DNA of 64,000 nucleotides from Bacteroidaceae bacterium (GCA_017529865.1 JAFXNA010000004.1:248001-312000), one strand, 5' to 3'. Shown: positions 31,588 through 40,968, counted from the first letter of the stretch. A program made the numbers and translations. The notes: generated by a model from the letters alone, not told the origin.

Positions 31588-32424
31588 ATGGTAAATGACG
31601 AGCCATCAATAGCTATGTCAGGTCAGTCAGTTGGCGATGTTCCGAACGGCGAACCTACAATGTCAAACAGCGAAGCGTCAAGACAAGTTCAGGAAATGGC
31701 TGAAATGGCCAACAGGAACGCCCTTGGTGTCATCCCCGGCCAGGTAAATCGCAAGCAACAGCAACGTCCAGTGCCACGCCAGCAAGGCCCAGTGGCACAG
31801 TACAACAATTACCAGCAGCCGCCTGTCAATCAGGTACAGCGTGTTGCTCCTGCACAGATGGTGGCACAGCCGTTGCCGCAACAACCGCAACCGCCTGTTC
31901 CTCAACCGCAACCGCAGTATTACCAGTATCCGCAGTACGCACAGCAACCGCAGCCTGTCCCCCCTCCTGGTTATTACTATCCGCAGCAACAGCCGATTCC
32001 GATGCAGCCGATGCAGCCGATGCAGCCAGTCCAGCAGGCTCCTCAGATGAGCGACGGTTTTGGAGCACCGTTCTCCGAAATGTATGTCACTAGCGACCAG
32101 GTGTACGAATGCTACATTGACCTTCCTGGTGTCCCACAGAGCGACCTCAAGGTAAGGGTTGTACAGAACAGTCTGGAAGTTAGCGGTGTCCGTAAACTTC
32201 ATTCGGACGCACCGTCTGCTGGAAAGAAGAACAAGAGAATTAAGGTGCTTGCCGCACAGTCAAGCGTGCCTGCGTACCTGTTGAACCACTTCAAGTTCAC
32301 GTTCCCGTTCGCCAAGCCTGTAGATGAGGACAATGTGAAGGCCGTCTTGGAAAATGGCCAGCTACATGTCACCATCAACATCCTGTCTAGCGAAAAGGGT
32401 GTAAACGTGGCCGTTGGCATCTAG
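31588..32424 (+). CDS. Hsp20-type small chaperone with Pro/Gln-rich tail
   Basis: A 278-residue protein. The C-terminal ~110 residues are an alpha-crystallin domain: YIDLPGVPQSDLKVRV, NSLEVSGVRKL, FKFTFPFAKPVDEDNVKAVL and ENGQLHVTI follow the Hsp20 pattern. The middle (~residues 60-160) is Pro/Gln/Tyr-rich and disordered. ATG 31588 is chosen because GGAGG lies 7 bases upstream; the in-frame ATG 31546, which overlaps the sigma stop (TAATG), would add 14 residues (MFNFIKKIFNGG). It probably protects or holds virion proteins during assembly. Hsp20 genes are known in T4-like cyanophages. Confidence 0.8.
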   Translation: MVNDEPSIAMSGQSVGDVPNGEPTMSNSEASRQVQEMAEMANRNALGVIPGQVNRKQQQRPVPRQQGPVAQYNNYQQPPVNQVQRVAPAQMVAQPLPQQPQPPVPQPQPQYYQYPQYAQQPQPVPPPGYYYPQQQPIPMQPMQPMQPVQQAPQMSDGFGAPFSEMYVTSDQVYECYIDLPGVPQSDLKVRVVQNSLEVSGVRKLHSDAPSAGKKNKRIKVLAAQSSVPAYLLNHFKFTFPFAKPVDEDNVKAVLENGQLHVTINILSSEKGVNVAVGI

Positions 32425-32433
32425 GAGGTTATC

Positions 32434-32781
32434 ATGAAGACCGTAGCAGAAATCATCAATGCGAGCTATGTCCTTGTCCCGCTCATGAAAGGTACGGACA
32501 TGGGATACATGATTACCGACCGTGGCGACATGAACGACTACGAGTGGAGAGTGTGGCGTAGGGCAACCGAAATCAGGACTGTAAAGCAGCTCCTGACAGC
32601 GGTCGCCTCAAAGAAGACGCCTGCTGAAATCCGTCGTGGCCTCATGAAGATTGTCGAGTTCCTGAATGCAGAAGGGGTCGATGCGGCCCTTGTTGGAACG
32701 GTAGCGGCAAACGACCAGAGAGTCAAGGCGTACGAATCGCAGTCGGATACCACGGCATCGTTCAACGACACAGAACTCTGA
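32434..32781 (+). CDS. Hypothetical small protein
   Basis: A 115-residue protein with a strong AGGAGG ribosome-binding site, 9 bases after the Hsp20-type gene. Mixed alpha/beta, helical C-terminal half (TPAEIRRGLMKIVEFLNAEG). No recognised domain. It belongs to the sigma/Hsp20 operon. Confidence 0.6.
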   Translation: MKTVAEIINASYVLVPLMKGTDMGYMITDRGDMNDYEWRVWRRATEIRTVKQLLTAVASKKTPAEIRRGLMKIVEFLNAEGVDAALVGTVAANDQRVKAYESQSDTTASFNDTEL

Positions 32782-32802
32782 TTTTCTCTAAATCGTTGGG
32801 TG

Positions 32803-32812
32803 TATAAACTAG
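32803..32812 (+). promoter_or_regulatory. Late-type promoter TATAAACTAG
   Basis: Nine of ten positions match, followed by AAGTGAAAG. It precedes the second Hsp20-type gene by 137 bases, an unusually long leader for this promoter class. Confidence 0.7.
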
Positions 32813-32823
32813 AAGTGAAAGAA

Positions 32824-32852
32824 GGGGGCCAAAGTGGCTTCCTTTTTTCCTG
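32824..32852 (+). terminator. Terminator-like hairpin just after promoter
   Basis: GGGGGCCA/TGGCTTCC stem (two G-U pairs), loop AAG, then CCTTTTTTCC, only ~10 bases after the expected start of transcription. It could attenuate expression or make a very short RNA. Confidence 0.5.
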
Positions 32853-32948
32853 TACCTGACGGAAACTCCAGATGGTACGGAGGTTTCGACAAACTGTTGG
32901 AACCTTCATTAACTCAACGGTCGGCAAACTGCCGATAGGAGAATAACT

Positions 32949-33374
32949 ATGTACGGAACACTTCCTGCATTGAACGAGATGTTTGAAACAGCATTCGACA
33001 TCTTTAACCCAAAGAAATGTGGTCGTCCGATTTTCCCTTATGCGTTCAAGAAGGCTACTATCAAGAACGAGGAAACGCAGAAGGAAGAAGAGGTCTTGAT
33101 TTTGGAGATTGCCGTTGTTGGCTGCTCCAAGGATGATGTCAAGGTGAAGGTGTCTGGTAACATGATTACGGTTACCGCAACCACCCCGCAAGACCCTGTT
33201 TCCTATGTCACTTACTACGATTACATCAAGAGGCCGAACTTCACGTTCTCTTGGTCGTTCCCTTGCATCTACGATGTGGCTAATGCCGCAGCAACGGTCA
33301 AGGACGGTCTTTGCACTATCGCCGTCAAGAAAAAGGCGGATAGTGGAGAGAAGGAAATAGTTGTCGGTGAATAA
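32949..33374 (+). CDS. Second Hsp20-type small chaperone
   Basis: A 141-residue protein with an alpha-crystallin-like core: VLILEIAVVGCSKDDVKVKV, NMITVTATT, FTFSWSFP and VKDGLCTIAVKKK match the order of Hsp20 strands. It lacks the Pro/Gln tail of the first copy and is quite diverged from it. AGGAG lies upstream of the ATG. It has its own late-type promoter, so it is timed apart from the sigma operon. Confidence 0.75.
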   Translation: MYGTLPALNEMFETAFDIFNPKKCGRPIFPYAFKKATIKNEETQKEEEVLILEIAVVGCSKDDVKVKVSGNMITVTATTPQDPVSYVTYYDYIKRPNFTFSWSFPCIYDVANAAATVKDGLCTIAVKKKADSGEKEIVVGE

Positions 33375-33388
33375 AGTAGCAACTTGAA

Positions 33389-33420
33389 ACGAAAAAGCCC
33401 ACTGATTGTTCAGTGGGTTT
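33389..33420. terminator. Bidirectional terminator
   Basis: Stem AGCCCACTGA/TCAGTGGGTT with A-run on the left and TTTTTT on the right. It separates converging genes and can serve both strands. Confidence 0.85.
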
Positions 33421-33425
33421 TTTGT

Positions 33426-33761
33426 TTAATGTCCGCAGTTGCAACCTTTCTTTACTTTTGCTATTGTCCGTCGTACTACGCTGCTGGCTTTGTAAACAGC
33501 CTTCAATCCCTTTGTTTTCAATGAGGGTGGAAGCACCCACATGAAGTCGAGAATGGCAGGGAAATCCTTGCTCATGCGGTCGATGGCCATTGTGCCAGTG
33601 TACGTCGAACCATTTGCGTCAGTGTACTTGAAGTCCTTTGCATCAGACCCTGCATCGAGATAGTCAACCATATCTTCGGTAACTTTCTTTTTGATAAGTC
33701 TGATGTAGCTGCTGCATACAGGACAACTAGCATCGTAGTATATTTTAGGTTTTAACGTCAT
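33426..33761 (-). CDS. DCC1/DUF393-type thiol protein
   Basis: A 111-residue protein with the family hallmark YYDASCPVCSSYI near the N-terminus (D-x2-C-x2-C, thioredoxin-like redox pair) and a C-terminal CNCGH that could bind metal. The start at 33761 follows GGAGAG. DCC1-family proteins are small predicted thiol-disulfide oxidoreductases. It lies 21 bases downstream of the 315-aa gene and shares its late promoter. A role in disulfide state of virion proteins is possible but unproven. Confidence 0.7.
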   Translation of the reverse strand: MTLKPKIYYDASCPVCSSYIRLIKKKVTEDMVDYLDAGSDAKDFKYTDANGSTYTGTMAIDRMSKDFPAILDFMWVLPPSLKTKGLKAVYKASSVVRRTIAKVKKGCNCGH

Positions 33762-33782
33762 GCTCTCTCCTTTGACTTGCAC

Positions 33783-34730
33783 TTACGATTCAATCGGTTT
33801 GTCCGACCACCGCACTTCGGGACCGCCGTCATACATGTACTTGTCCTTGTAGCCAGTGCCGAAGATTTCATCCATTCGTTCGGCAATGCCCTTGAACAGT
33901 TCCTTGTTGTTCGGCTTCAAGTGTCCCTGTTCGTCCATAATCTGGTTCTGGTGCAGGGTCTTCATATCCTGATGCATGATGGCGTTGCGGTTTTGCTTTG
34001 CGAGCTTTTGACCACGGCTATCTACGGTAGAGATTTGTGCTTCATGCAACTGGTGCATTCCAAGACGGGTCGTGTCGTATTCTGGAACCATCGTCGGGCA
34101 AAGCTTTTCTTTCATTGCACGGTCGCATGCCTCGTTTTCTTTGAGTATTTTTCCGATTGCCATTAGGGTGTACATCGTTTTCTTGTCGATTTCGTCACAA
34201 GAGCAGTGCATCCTCGGCCAGCAGCCGTCACCGCATATACGCATTTCGGCACTGTTGTTCGTCGGCTTTGCCAGTTCGTATCCGTCACCATCAGCGGAAA
34301 CAACGATGAAGATGTGAGGCATGTCCTGGTTTTTCAGTTTAACGGTATCGCCTACTTGGTAAGGTGATTCGAAACCAAGGGATTCAAGGGCGTTGATGTC
34401 CTTTATCGCATGGATTGTGTTCAATGTGTTTAGACCAAGGCCACACTCTATGATGTATTCCTTGTCTTCCTGAGTAAGTTCACTGTCGTCCTTGGAACTG
34501 AACAGGGGACCTTTCTTGGCGTTGATTTCCTTGCCTGAAATACCGTAAGCCTTGTAGAGAGGTTCGGTCTCGGCGTCGTAAGGACTTGCCTTGACGAAGA
34601 CTGCCATGGTCTCCTCGTCTCCTGGGGTTTCATCTTCGTCTGGCGGAAGATTGGCAATGGCCTTGCACTGCTGGTTCAACTCTTCGAACTGGGCCTGTGA
34701 TTCAAAAATGGAAAGTTCGTCGTTGTACAT
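33783..34730 (-). CDS. Hypothetical virion-period protein
   Basis: A 315-residue protein with no recognised domain. It has an acidic N-terminal third and a central beta segment (YQVGDTVKLKNQDMPHIFIVV, SH3-like). A Cys-rich patch (ICGDGCWPRMHCSC) near residue 180 could bind zinc, and a helical C-terminal third follows. Expressed from a minus-strand late promoter 26 bases upstream of its start. Confidence 0.6.
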   Translation of the reverse strand: MYNDELSIFESQAQFEELNQQCKAIANLPPDEDETPGDEETMAVFVKASPYDAETEPLYKAYGISGKEINAKKGPLFSSKDDSELTQEDKEYIIECGLGLNTLNTIHAIKDINALESLGFESPYQVGDTVKLKNQDMPHIFIVVSADGDGYELAKPTNNSAEMRICGDGCWPRMHCSCDEIDKKTMYTLMAIGKILKENEACDRAMKEKLCPTMVPEYDTTRLGMHQLHEAQISTVDSRGQKLAKQNRNAIMHQDMKTLHQNQIMDEQGHLKPNNKELFKGIAERMDEIFGTGYKDKYMYDGGPEVRWSDKPIES

Positions 34731-34755
34731 TGTTGTATTCCTATTGAATTCACAT

Positions 34756-34765
34756 ATAGTTTATA
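34756..34765 (-). promoter_or_regulatory. Late-type promoter TATAAACTAT (minus)
   Basis: Exact consensus on the minus strand, followed by ATGTG; drives 34730-33426. Divergent partner of the copy at 34787. Confidence 0.85.
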
Positions 34766-34786
34766 CAGTTCGAGATTGCTCGGAAG

Positions 34787-34796
34787 TATAAACTAT
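34787..34796 (+). promoter_or_regulatory. Late-type promoter TATAAACTAT
   Basis: Exact consensus 21 bases upstream of the ATG at 34817. Confidence 0.85.
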
Positions 34797-34816
34797 TAGG
34801 GAAAGAAGGTTTATCT

Positions 34817-35917
34817 ATGAAATCGAAGAAACTTGCAGGCGTTCGCTTATTCAACTATTTGAATGATGGTATCAACTGGAAAGACCACAAGGATATCGTC
34901 CTTGACTATTGGATAAAGAATATCGCACCGCAGTACAACCGTTCTCCCGATAAGTTGCAGGGGTTCGTTACAGTAGAATCCCTTCCTACTGCCGTTCAGA
35001 AGGAATACGAGGACTGGTTCAAGAAGTTTGACTTCCAGACATCAAAGGACCAGAAATGGATAGACTTCGTAAACGGTACTCTGAACATTTTCTACCATAC
35101 CAACGGTTATCGTCAGGAGCCCGAAGGAATATGGTATATCGACATGATGAAGTCCGAAGTTAAGGCTAGAAACATTGTCGAAACCCAAGTGTATCATGGC
35201 AACCCAAACCTAAACTCGTTTATGAAAATCGAGACGAACTCGAAGCCAGAGGAAGTGGGTGGCCGTCGTAACGGTTACATCTATGCTAGGAAGTTGGGTA
35301 CAATCAGGCCGAGAGACACACAGGGTTATTACTGGGCTGTAATATTCACTTGCGATGAGACGGTCAGCATCAACTATGACTCCAACGGTCATCCTGAGGA
35401 AAGAAGCATTTGCTGGGCGGCCAATCCTGAACACATCACCCTCGTAAAGATAACGGCTGACGGACTGTTCGTCATCGTTCCGTGCGAGGTGAAGAAGAAA
35501 CTGTGGATGGACCGCAGAGTTGTTCCCGAAGGTATGATTACGAAGACACCGATGAACGGAGCACGCCTTGTCGAATACCTGAAAAAGAATTTCAAAGTAA
35601 TGTACGGCATCTTTGATAACATCAAGAAGCGTGTGGACGAGGCTCGTGTAAACGCTACGGCTAGAAAGAACGCCCTCTGCACAATGTCTGACGAAGAAAT
35701 CATGGTGGGTGACGTGCTTGGAATGAACCCTGAGGAGTTCGTTGAAAACGGACACGTATCTCCACAAAAACTAGAATACAACCGTAAGGTGCGACGTAGC
35801 ATACACCAGGCTAACGTGAAGCATCGTCAGGAAGTTAATGCAAAGATGCGTGCTATCGAAAAGGAAGAACGCAGAAAGAACAAGGAAAATTCTGCCCACT
35901 TCAATGCGTTGGCTTAG
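34817..35917 (+). CDS. Hypothetical protein, late-expressed
   Basis: A 366-residue protein, not recognised. It has an alpha-helical N-terminus, a beta-rich centre (residues ~110-230) and a Lys/Arg-rich helical C-terminus (~300-366), possibly nucleic-acid or capsid binding. Its 3' end overlaps the 3' end of the converging 1422-aa gene by four bases, with no terminator between them. Confidence 0.6.
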   Translation: MKSKKLAGVRLFNYLNDGINWKDHKDIVLDYWIKNIAPQYNRSPDKLQGFVTVESLPTAVQKEYEDWFKKFDFQTSKDQKWIDFVNGTLNIFYHTNGYRQEPEGIWYIDMMKSEVKARNIVETQVYHGNPNLNSFMKIETNSKPEEVGGRRNGYIYARKLGTIRPRDTQGYYWAVIFTCDETVSINYDSNGHPEERSICWAANPEHITLVKITADGLFVIVPCEVKKKLWMDRRVVPEGMITKTPMNGARLVEYLKKNFKVMYGIFDNIKKRVDEARVNATARKNALCTMSDEEIMVGDVLGMNPEEFVENGHVSPQKLEYNRKVRRSIHQANVKHRQEVNAKMRAIEKEERRKNKENSAHFNALA

Positions 35918-38900
35918 TCCCTGCTCCTTCTGAAGTTCACAATATCGTTTGCCGTAGGCGCATTACCGTTATTCAATATCTTATAGACATCTTCTACAGT
36001 CACTGTTTCCGCTTTGGGTGGATTTACTTCGAGGTGCTCGGAGCTGAGTGAAGCCAGTTTCATTCCGGCCACTTCCGCATTGGACACGACCTTTTCATAG
36101 ATATCCTTGTACTCTGTTCCATCCTCGGTTGTTTTCGTCGTGATTGCATTTCCGTTGGACTGGTCGTTCAGGTCTTCTACGGTAAGCATTCCCTTCAACG
36201 AGTCGAAATCGATGAGGTCCTGCTTTTCGATGATGCCGAATTCGTTTTCAAGCTGTTCGTACTTGTCAGCGTAAGGCCCGTTGTAGAACGAGTCGAACAT
36301 CAGTTCGCCTTTATACCCTTCGAACATCTTAACTATTGCGTCAAACTCCTGCTTAATCTGGTCTGCAATGAAGGCATGCAGAATGTATGCGTCTCCACCG
36401 ACTGCAACGAAGTTGTTGTAACCGCCGATTACAGAAGAATTGGACACGTATTCGTCTTCCGGTGTAGCTGGTACGAACAGACCGTTAATCCAGCGGCCCC
36501 TCTGGTAATGTTCCTTAGTGACCTGTTTCTGGTCGTACATGTTGTCCACGGACTGAGGCAGGTATGGCCTTCCGTCCCCGCATGGAATGTGCAAACGTCC
36601 GTCGGCGAGAGTTATGTATGATGCATCAATCATGTCTTCCGCCCTGATTTGCACCTTGTAGTATTCGTCTCCAAGGAAGTTCTTGACGAATGCAATCGGG
36701 TCGGTAGAATAATAGCTCAAAACGATTGGCTTGAACCTTGTGATGTATTCACCAGCGAGTAGGGCTCGGAAGGACTGTAGATTTCCCATCATTCCGAAAT
36801 AAATAAGCAGCTGCTGGTATGCCACACGGTTCTTGTTGAACCATTCGTACATGTCGCCCTTGTTCGGCATCTTCGTTCCGTAGGCATCCATCTTCAACTG
36901 AACCATCCTGATGAACTCAATCAGGTTAATCAGTGGAAGGTTCTTTGGGAACTTGAAGTTGCGGATAGACGTTGGACTTACATACTTGACACCGCAGAAT
37001 GTGTCTGCGTTCTGATAGACAGACGAATTCTTTGGAATCCATTGTGTTGTCTTGTCCTTTAGTAATTGTGTTGATGGTGATTTAGCGTACTTCGCTGCGG
37101 GAACGTATGAGAAGTCAACTATCGGGTCTCGCTGAGATATAAGGCTGTCCCTGAACTTAGGCGCGTCCTTGTGGTTGACCCCGATTGGGAGGAATTCCCA
37201 GTCAAACAGGTCTGCACCGACAGTCAGTCGGCCACACCAGACAACGTTGAACCTTGCCCCGTACTTACCCTGTATACAGTTTTCTGTGAAGGTGCGAGCT
37301 ATCTCGATGAGTTTCAACATGTCGTCGCTGCCGTCCTTTATAGGAGTTTGAAGGTCATCTTGGTAAATCATTATCTTTACCGCAAGACCGTAATTGTGCC
37401 ATGATAGGAAGGCGCTTTCGCTTCCACCAAGACATCTAGCACGCTGGTCATCGACAGAGCGTGTTGTTTCGAGCAGTTCAACTCTGTCCTTTCCAAACTC
37501 GTCCTTCAAAATTTTGAGCAGATAGGCAACAGACGGATAGATGTTTATTCCCTTCCTAAGGTCTGAAATCTCCTTGCTAGTGTCGTAGAAGATTTTCCAG
37601 CCGTCCTTTCCAGAACCGAAGCTACCGCTACGGTCTTTGATTGCGTATCTCGACTGGTCGAATGGGCCGTAAGTGCCAAATGCATATCCTCTAATTTCCT
37701 CGTCGTATGGGAAATATGGAAGGTTGTACTCGATATTCACTTGTGAGGTTTCGTCGCCACTCTTCGTGTCTTCGAGACCTACCTTAAAATACTGTGTCTG
37801 CCCTGTTGCTGGTATCTTTGTCGATGTATCAACAGATATCGTATGGGCATCTACTATTGTTGCCGAGATTTCTTCGCCAACACCTGCAATTTTCAGTGAT
37901 ACTTTTTTCCCTGGTTCGAGGTCTTGTGGAATTTCCCTTGTAACGATGATGTTAGATGATGATTTCGTATAGTCGGATTCAAACCATATAGTCCGTTCGG
38001 GTATATGCATATCCTTTGGATACTTGCTGTACAGCCCTACGTTGATAAATCTGATTTCAGTCCAGCGTATACCGATGCATTGCATCTTAGTTACCGTTCT
38101 CCAGAACCAGAGGAAGCGCTTCTTCTTTTTTACCTTTCTGTATATACGTGTAGGAATAAGCATTCTGGCTGGGAACTTTGCCGTAATAGGAACGCCTGTT
38201 GTTCTATCAACTCCGTAACAATCGCTGAGTCTTAGAATCATATCTTTGCTTTCAAAGACCGAGTCGGCAGTATAATACTCGAAGTATTTTATCCTGTTGA
38301 CTACACGGTTGAATTCTCTAACACTGCTCTTCAACGAATTCAACTTTACACGTAATACAGCTGCGGCACCTGGTTGTATCAAAGCCATTGCAACTATCGC
38401 TGTTTCAAACTTGTCAACGATATCATCAACGTCATCGACTATTTTTAGCTTTTTGCTTAAATGTGTCGATTCGGTAGATGAATCTGGTTGAAACATGGGA
38501 ATAAGGTCTTTTTGTTCAGTTGTCCACTTACTTGTGTCATCGGATTCAACATCGGCTCCTTGATACCAGTCAACAACCCTTACTTTCATGTCTTCGTGGG
38601 AATTGACATAGTCATCCAGACATTGCATAGTTTGTTGTTGAACAGCGACGGGGGCGCTAAACGCTTCATTAACGGCTTCTGATACAGATGTAGTTACTCC
38701 TGCTATTGCAAAGTTAAATAAGTTGACAATATATTCATCCCTCTTACTTTGGATGGTGATTGCGGACCGTTTTTGTGCATATGTGTCATACGTATCAATT
38801 AACAACTCTTTGAAATCCCGCAGTGAATATTCAGTGTAGGATATAAGTGCGTTATTGTAGTCAGAATCCTCATATGCGTCACTTAACTTACTTGTGTTTA

Positions 38901-40182
38901 TGGCCTTAGCATCTTCCATTTTGTTATATACGTATTTGTGATTAATATCATCATTATTATGGTGTGTGTATCTTCTGTATTTTCCGCTTGCATAATAGGG
39001 GGTTACAATCGTGACGTGGCTATTCCAATCGTTAGCCGTATCGTGTTTACATTTCAGGGATTCAATATCAATAAGGAACGTCTCACCATCAGCCTTATAA
39101 TCTATTTCATCCTGTGTTGCATTGCGAAAATCACTACCCGATACGTCTTTAATCTTTTGCCGTGTCGATGCTTTCAAACACTTTTTTAATATCCAAAGGC
39201 TTTTAATTCCTTCCAGAACATCCTCGAACGCCTCGTTGAATTCATCGGCAACTTCTTCCTTAGGGAAATATGCTTCAAATGCGTCACGCAAAGACGGCAA
39301 AAATGGAGTTCTATTTTCCCCAGTGCAATCAATCATGTATCCATAGTTTTGCATAGCTTGGCAGAACCCTGCTGTATTATAAGCGACCACAGATTTAGAG
39401 TTCATAATCCAAGGAAGGATAGGATTTGGAATTGTAACATCCCTCGGTTCTTCTCCTTGTTTCGGTGGTGGTGCGTCAGGGTCTACGAGGTTGTAATATG
39501 TAGATACTTCGACCTCGAACTTATTTTCTCTCACTTCTCTGGCTACATGGCTCATGCGGCGTTCCAGAGTCGAGTAAGGTAGTACACAGTTCTTCTTCTC
39601 CCATTTGCCTGATTTTGCCCACTTATACGTTTCGCATCCGCTTCCGAACAGGCCAAACATTGCCATGGCATGTGCATATACGTTGGCGTCTGTTGCGACT
39701 GGTTGTGGATTATCTATGAGTGTATATTTTGGAACGACGTTCAATGTGAGCGATACTTTCTGGTCTACACCAGCATCATCGTCGTAATGGGCATATCCGT
39801 TGACTGTCGTTACTAATGTACCATCTGTACGAGGAACTTCATACTCGGCATCACCAAGAGACGTACCTTTCCTGAAAGCATACCTGTCCTGGCTTTCCGT
39901 TCCATCCTCGGTAATAATGGAACAGCTTTGGACGAGGTTTCCATCCTTTTTATCGTTATCGCTACCCTCGAAATACTTGTCCGTGTTGAAATATCGGCTT
40001 GTATCACCAAGGGTTATGCCTGTCACAAGGTAGTCAATGTTGCGGGTGACTATTTCATTCAGCGATGTGTCGCCGTCGTCTGTGGCTGCGGACGAATCTG
40101 CCTTTATGGGCACGTCTTTTAACTCTATTTTGGCGTCAGTCTTGCCTGACATTCTTTTGAAATATTTGCTGAAATCGAACAT
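35914..40182 (-). CDS. Giant tail-type protein with decayed M15-like domain
   Basis: A 1422-residue protein, probably a tail/baseplate component. A region at ~residues 880-1010 resembles M15 (VanY/D-Ala-D-Ala carboxypeptidase) folds: LSWHNYGLAVKIMIY aligns with S-x-H-x2-G-x-A-x-D and DLFDWEFLPIG with the W-H-x-R/E strand. The second zinc ligand Asp is Lys and the third, His, is Glu, so catalysis looks lost. Elsewhere: a basic/aromatic patch RKVKKKKRFLWFWR (~residue 690) and an N-terminal acidic region. The C-terminal ~500 residues are unrecognised. A minus-strand late promoter lies 23 bases upstream of the start. Confidence 0.6.
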   Translation of the reverse strand: MFDFSKYFKRMSGKTDAKIELKDVPIKADSSAATDDGDTSLNEIVTRNIDYLVTGITLGDTSRYFNTDKYFEGSDNDKKDGNLVQSCSIITEDGTESQDRYAFRKGTSLGDAEYEVPRTDGTLVTTVNGYAHYDDDAGVDQKVSLTLNVVPKYTLIDNPQPVATDANVYAHAMAMFGLFGSGCETYKWAKSGKWEKKNCVLPYSTLERRMSHVAREVRENKFEVEVSTYYNLVDPDAPPPKQGEEPRDVTIPNPILPWIMNSKSVVAYNTAGFCQAMQNYGYMIDCTGENRTPFLPSLRDAFEAYFPKEEVADEFNEAFEDVLEGIKSLWILKKCLKASTRQKIKDVSGSDFRNATQDEIDYKADGETFLIDIESLKCKHDTANDWNSHVTIVTPYYASGKYRRYTHHNNDDINHKYVYNKMEDAKAINTSKLSDAYEDSDYNNALISYTEYSLRDFKELLIDTYDTYAQKRSAITIQSKRDEYIVNLFNFAIAGVTTSVSEAVNEAFSAPVAVQQQTMQCLDDYVNSHEDMKVRVVDWYQGADVESDDTSKWTTEQKDLIPMFQPDSSTESTHLSKKLKIVDDVDDIVDKFETAIVAMALIQPGAAAVLRVKLNSLKSSVREFNRVVNRIKYFEYYTADSVFESKDMILRLSDCYGVDRTTGVPITAKFPARMLIPTRIYRKVKKKKRFLWFWRTVTKMQCIGIRWTEIRFINVGLYSKYPKDMHIPERTIWFESDYTKSSSNIIVTREIPQDLEPGKKVSLKIAGVGEEISATIVDAHTISVDTSTKIPATGQTQYFKVGLEDTKSGDETSQVNIEYNLPYFPYDEEIRGYAFGTYGPFDQSRYAIKDRSGSFGSGKDGWKIFYDTSKEISDLRKGINIYPSVAYLLKILKDEFGKDRVELLETTRSVDDQRARCLGGSESAFLSWHNYGLAVKIMIYQDDLQTPIKDGSDDMLKLIEIARTFTENCIQGKYGARFNVVWCGRLTVGADLFDWEFLPIGVNHKDAPKFRDSLISQRDPIVDFSYVPAAKYAKSPSTQLLKDKTTQWIPKNSSVYQNADTFCGVKYVSPTSIRNFKFPKNLPLINLIEFIRMVQLKMDAYGTKMPNKGDMYEWFNKNRVAYQQLLIYFGMMGNLQSFRALLAGEYITRFKPIVLSYYSTDPIAFVKNFLGDEYYKVQIRAEDMIDASYITLADGRLHIPCGDGRPYLPQSVDNMYDQKQVTKEHYQRGRWINGLFVPATPEDEYVSNSSVIGGYNNFVAVGGDAYILHAFIADQIKQEFDAIVKMFEGYKGELMFDSFYNGPYADKYEQLENEFGIIEKQDLIDFDSLKGMLTVEDLNDQSNGNAITTKTTEDGTEYKDIYEKVVSNAEVAGMKLASLSSEHLEVNPPKAETVTVEDVYKILNNGNAPTANDIVNFRRSRD

Positions 40183-40204
40183 ATTGGCTCACATGCTTTC
40201 GTTT

Positions 40205-40214
40205 ATAGTTTATC
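40205..40214 (-). promoter_or_regulatory. Late-type promoter GATAAACTAT (minus)
   Basis: Nine of ten positions match; located 23 bases upstream of the 1422-aa gene start at 40182. Confidence 0.75.
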
Positions 40215-40296
40215 AGGGTGGAAAGAAACCGTTTCGATATAAAAATACCTTTTGAAAAATGTATTTTAACAGCAGTTAAACACATAGGTATAACCC

Positions 40297-40950
40297 ATGA
40301 AACATACATTGACCCTGCATTCCGTTGACCTCAAGGTTGACATCGACGAAAAGAAGGAATTTCTCGACCAATTTTTCGGTCGAGGCAAAAAAGGCCCTGA
40401 AAACGAATACTCTATTAGCAGCTTCGATATTCTTGGCAGAGCACTGACAACCCTCGGTGATACGCTGGAACAGGAAGACTATGGTAAGGTGTACGACTTC
40501 CTCCAGGCTGTTGAGGGTGCTGTGGCAGAAGGCTTCTCCAAGGTGGCCGGCGACCTGCTTACAACGTCCCGTAACACGATGAGTGAGGTGGATGCGGTGA
40601 AGCTCTTTAAGGATGGTGATGCCCACTCCGCAAAGGAACTTGACTGCGATGTTCCGTCCATGTACAACATCATCATCGCTCTTCTTGAAGGCATGAAGAT
40701 TTGCTGCCATGAACGTCTATGGAAGGTCAAGTACAGCCCGAGGCATAAAATCGAGTCTCCTGAAATACAGGCATACGAAACACATGCGGCAGAAGAACTT
40801 GCAAAGAAGAAGGGTAAGACAAAGGCCAAGAAAGAGAAGCCTGCTCTAACCAAGGAATTTGTCAACAAGAAGGTTCTCAAACTTGACGGTTTCGAAAAGC
40901 AGCCCAAGAAGACGACCAAGAAGACTGGTTCGACCAAGAAAACAAATTAA
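40297..40950 (+). CDS. Lys-rich-tailed hypothetical protein
   Basis: A 217-residue protein. Residues 1-150 are mostly helical (DYGKVYDFLQAVEGAVAEGF). The last 65 residues are strongly basic (AKKKGKTKAKKEK, PKKTTKKTGSTKKTN), typical of nucleic-acid binding tails. No domain recognised. No late-type block precedes it; TTGAAA at 40252 could be a -35, with no good -10. Confidence 0.6.
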   Translation: MKHTLTLHSVDLKVDIDEKKEFLDQFFGRGKKGPENEYSISSFDILGRALTTLGDTLEQEDYGKVYDFLQAVEGAVAEGFSKVAGDLLTTSRNTMSEVDAVKLFKDGDAHSAKELDCDVPSMYNIIIALLEGMKICCHERLWKVKYSPRHKIESPEIQAYETHAAEELAKKKGKTKAKKEKPALTKEFVNKKVLKLDGFEKQPKKTTKKTGSTKKTN

Positions 40951-40968
40951 GAAATTACATAATTAAAA

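Noticed and set aside
40252..40280. TTGAAA-N17-GTTAAA promoter for the Lys-rich gene
   Set aside because: The -10 is too poor to support; left unannotated.
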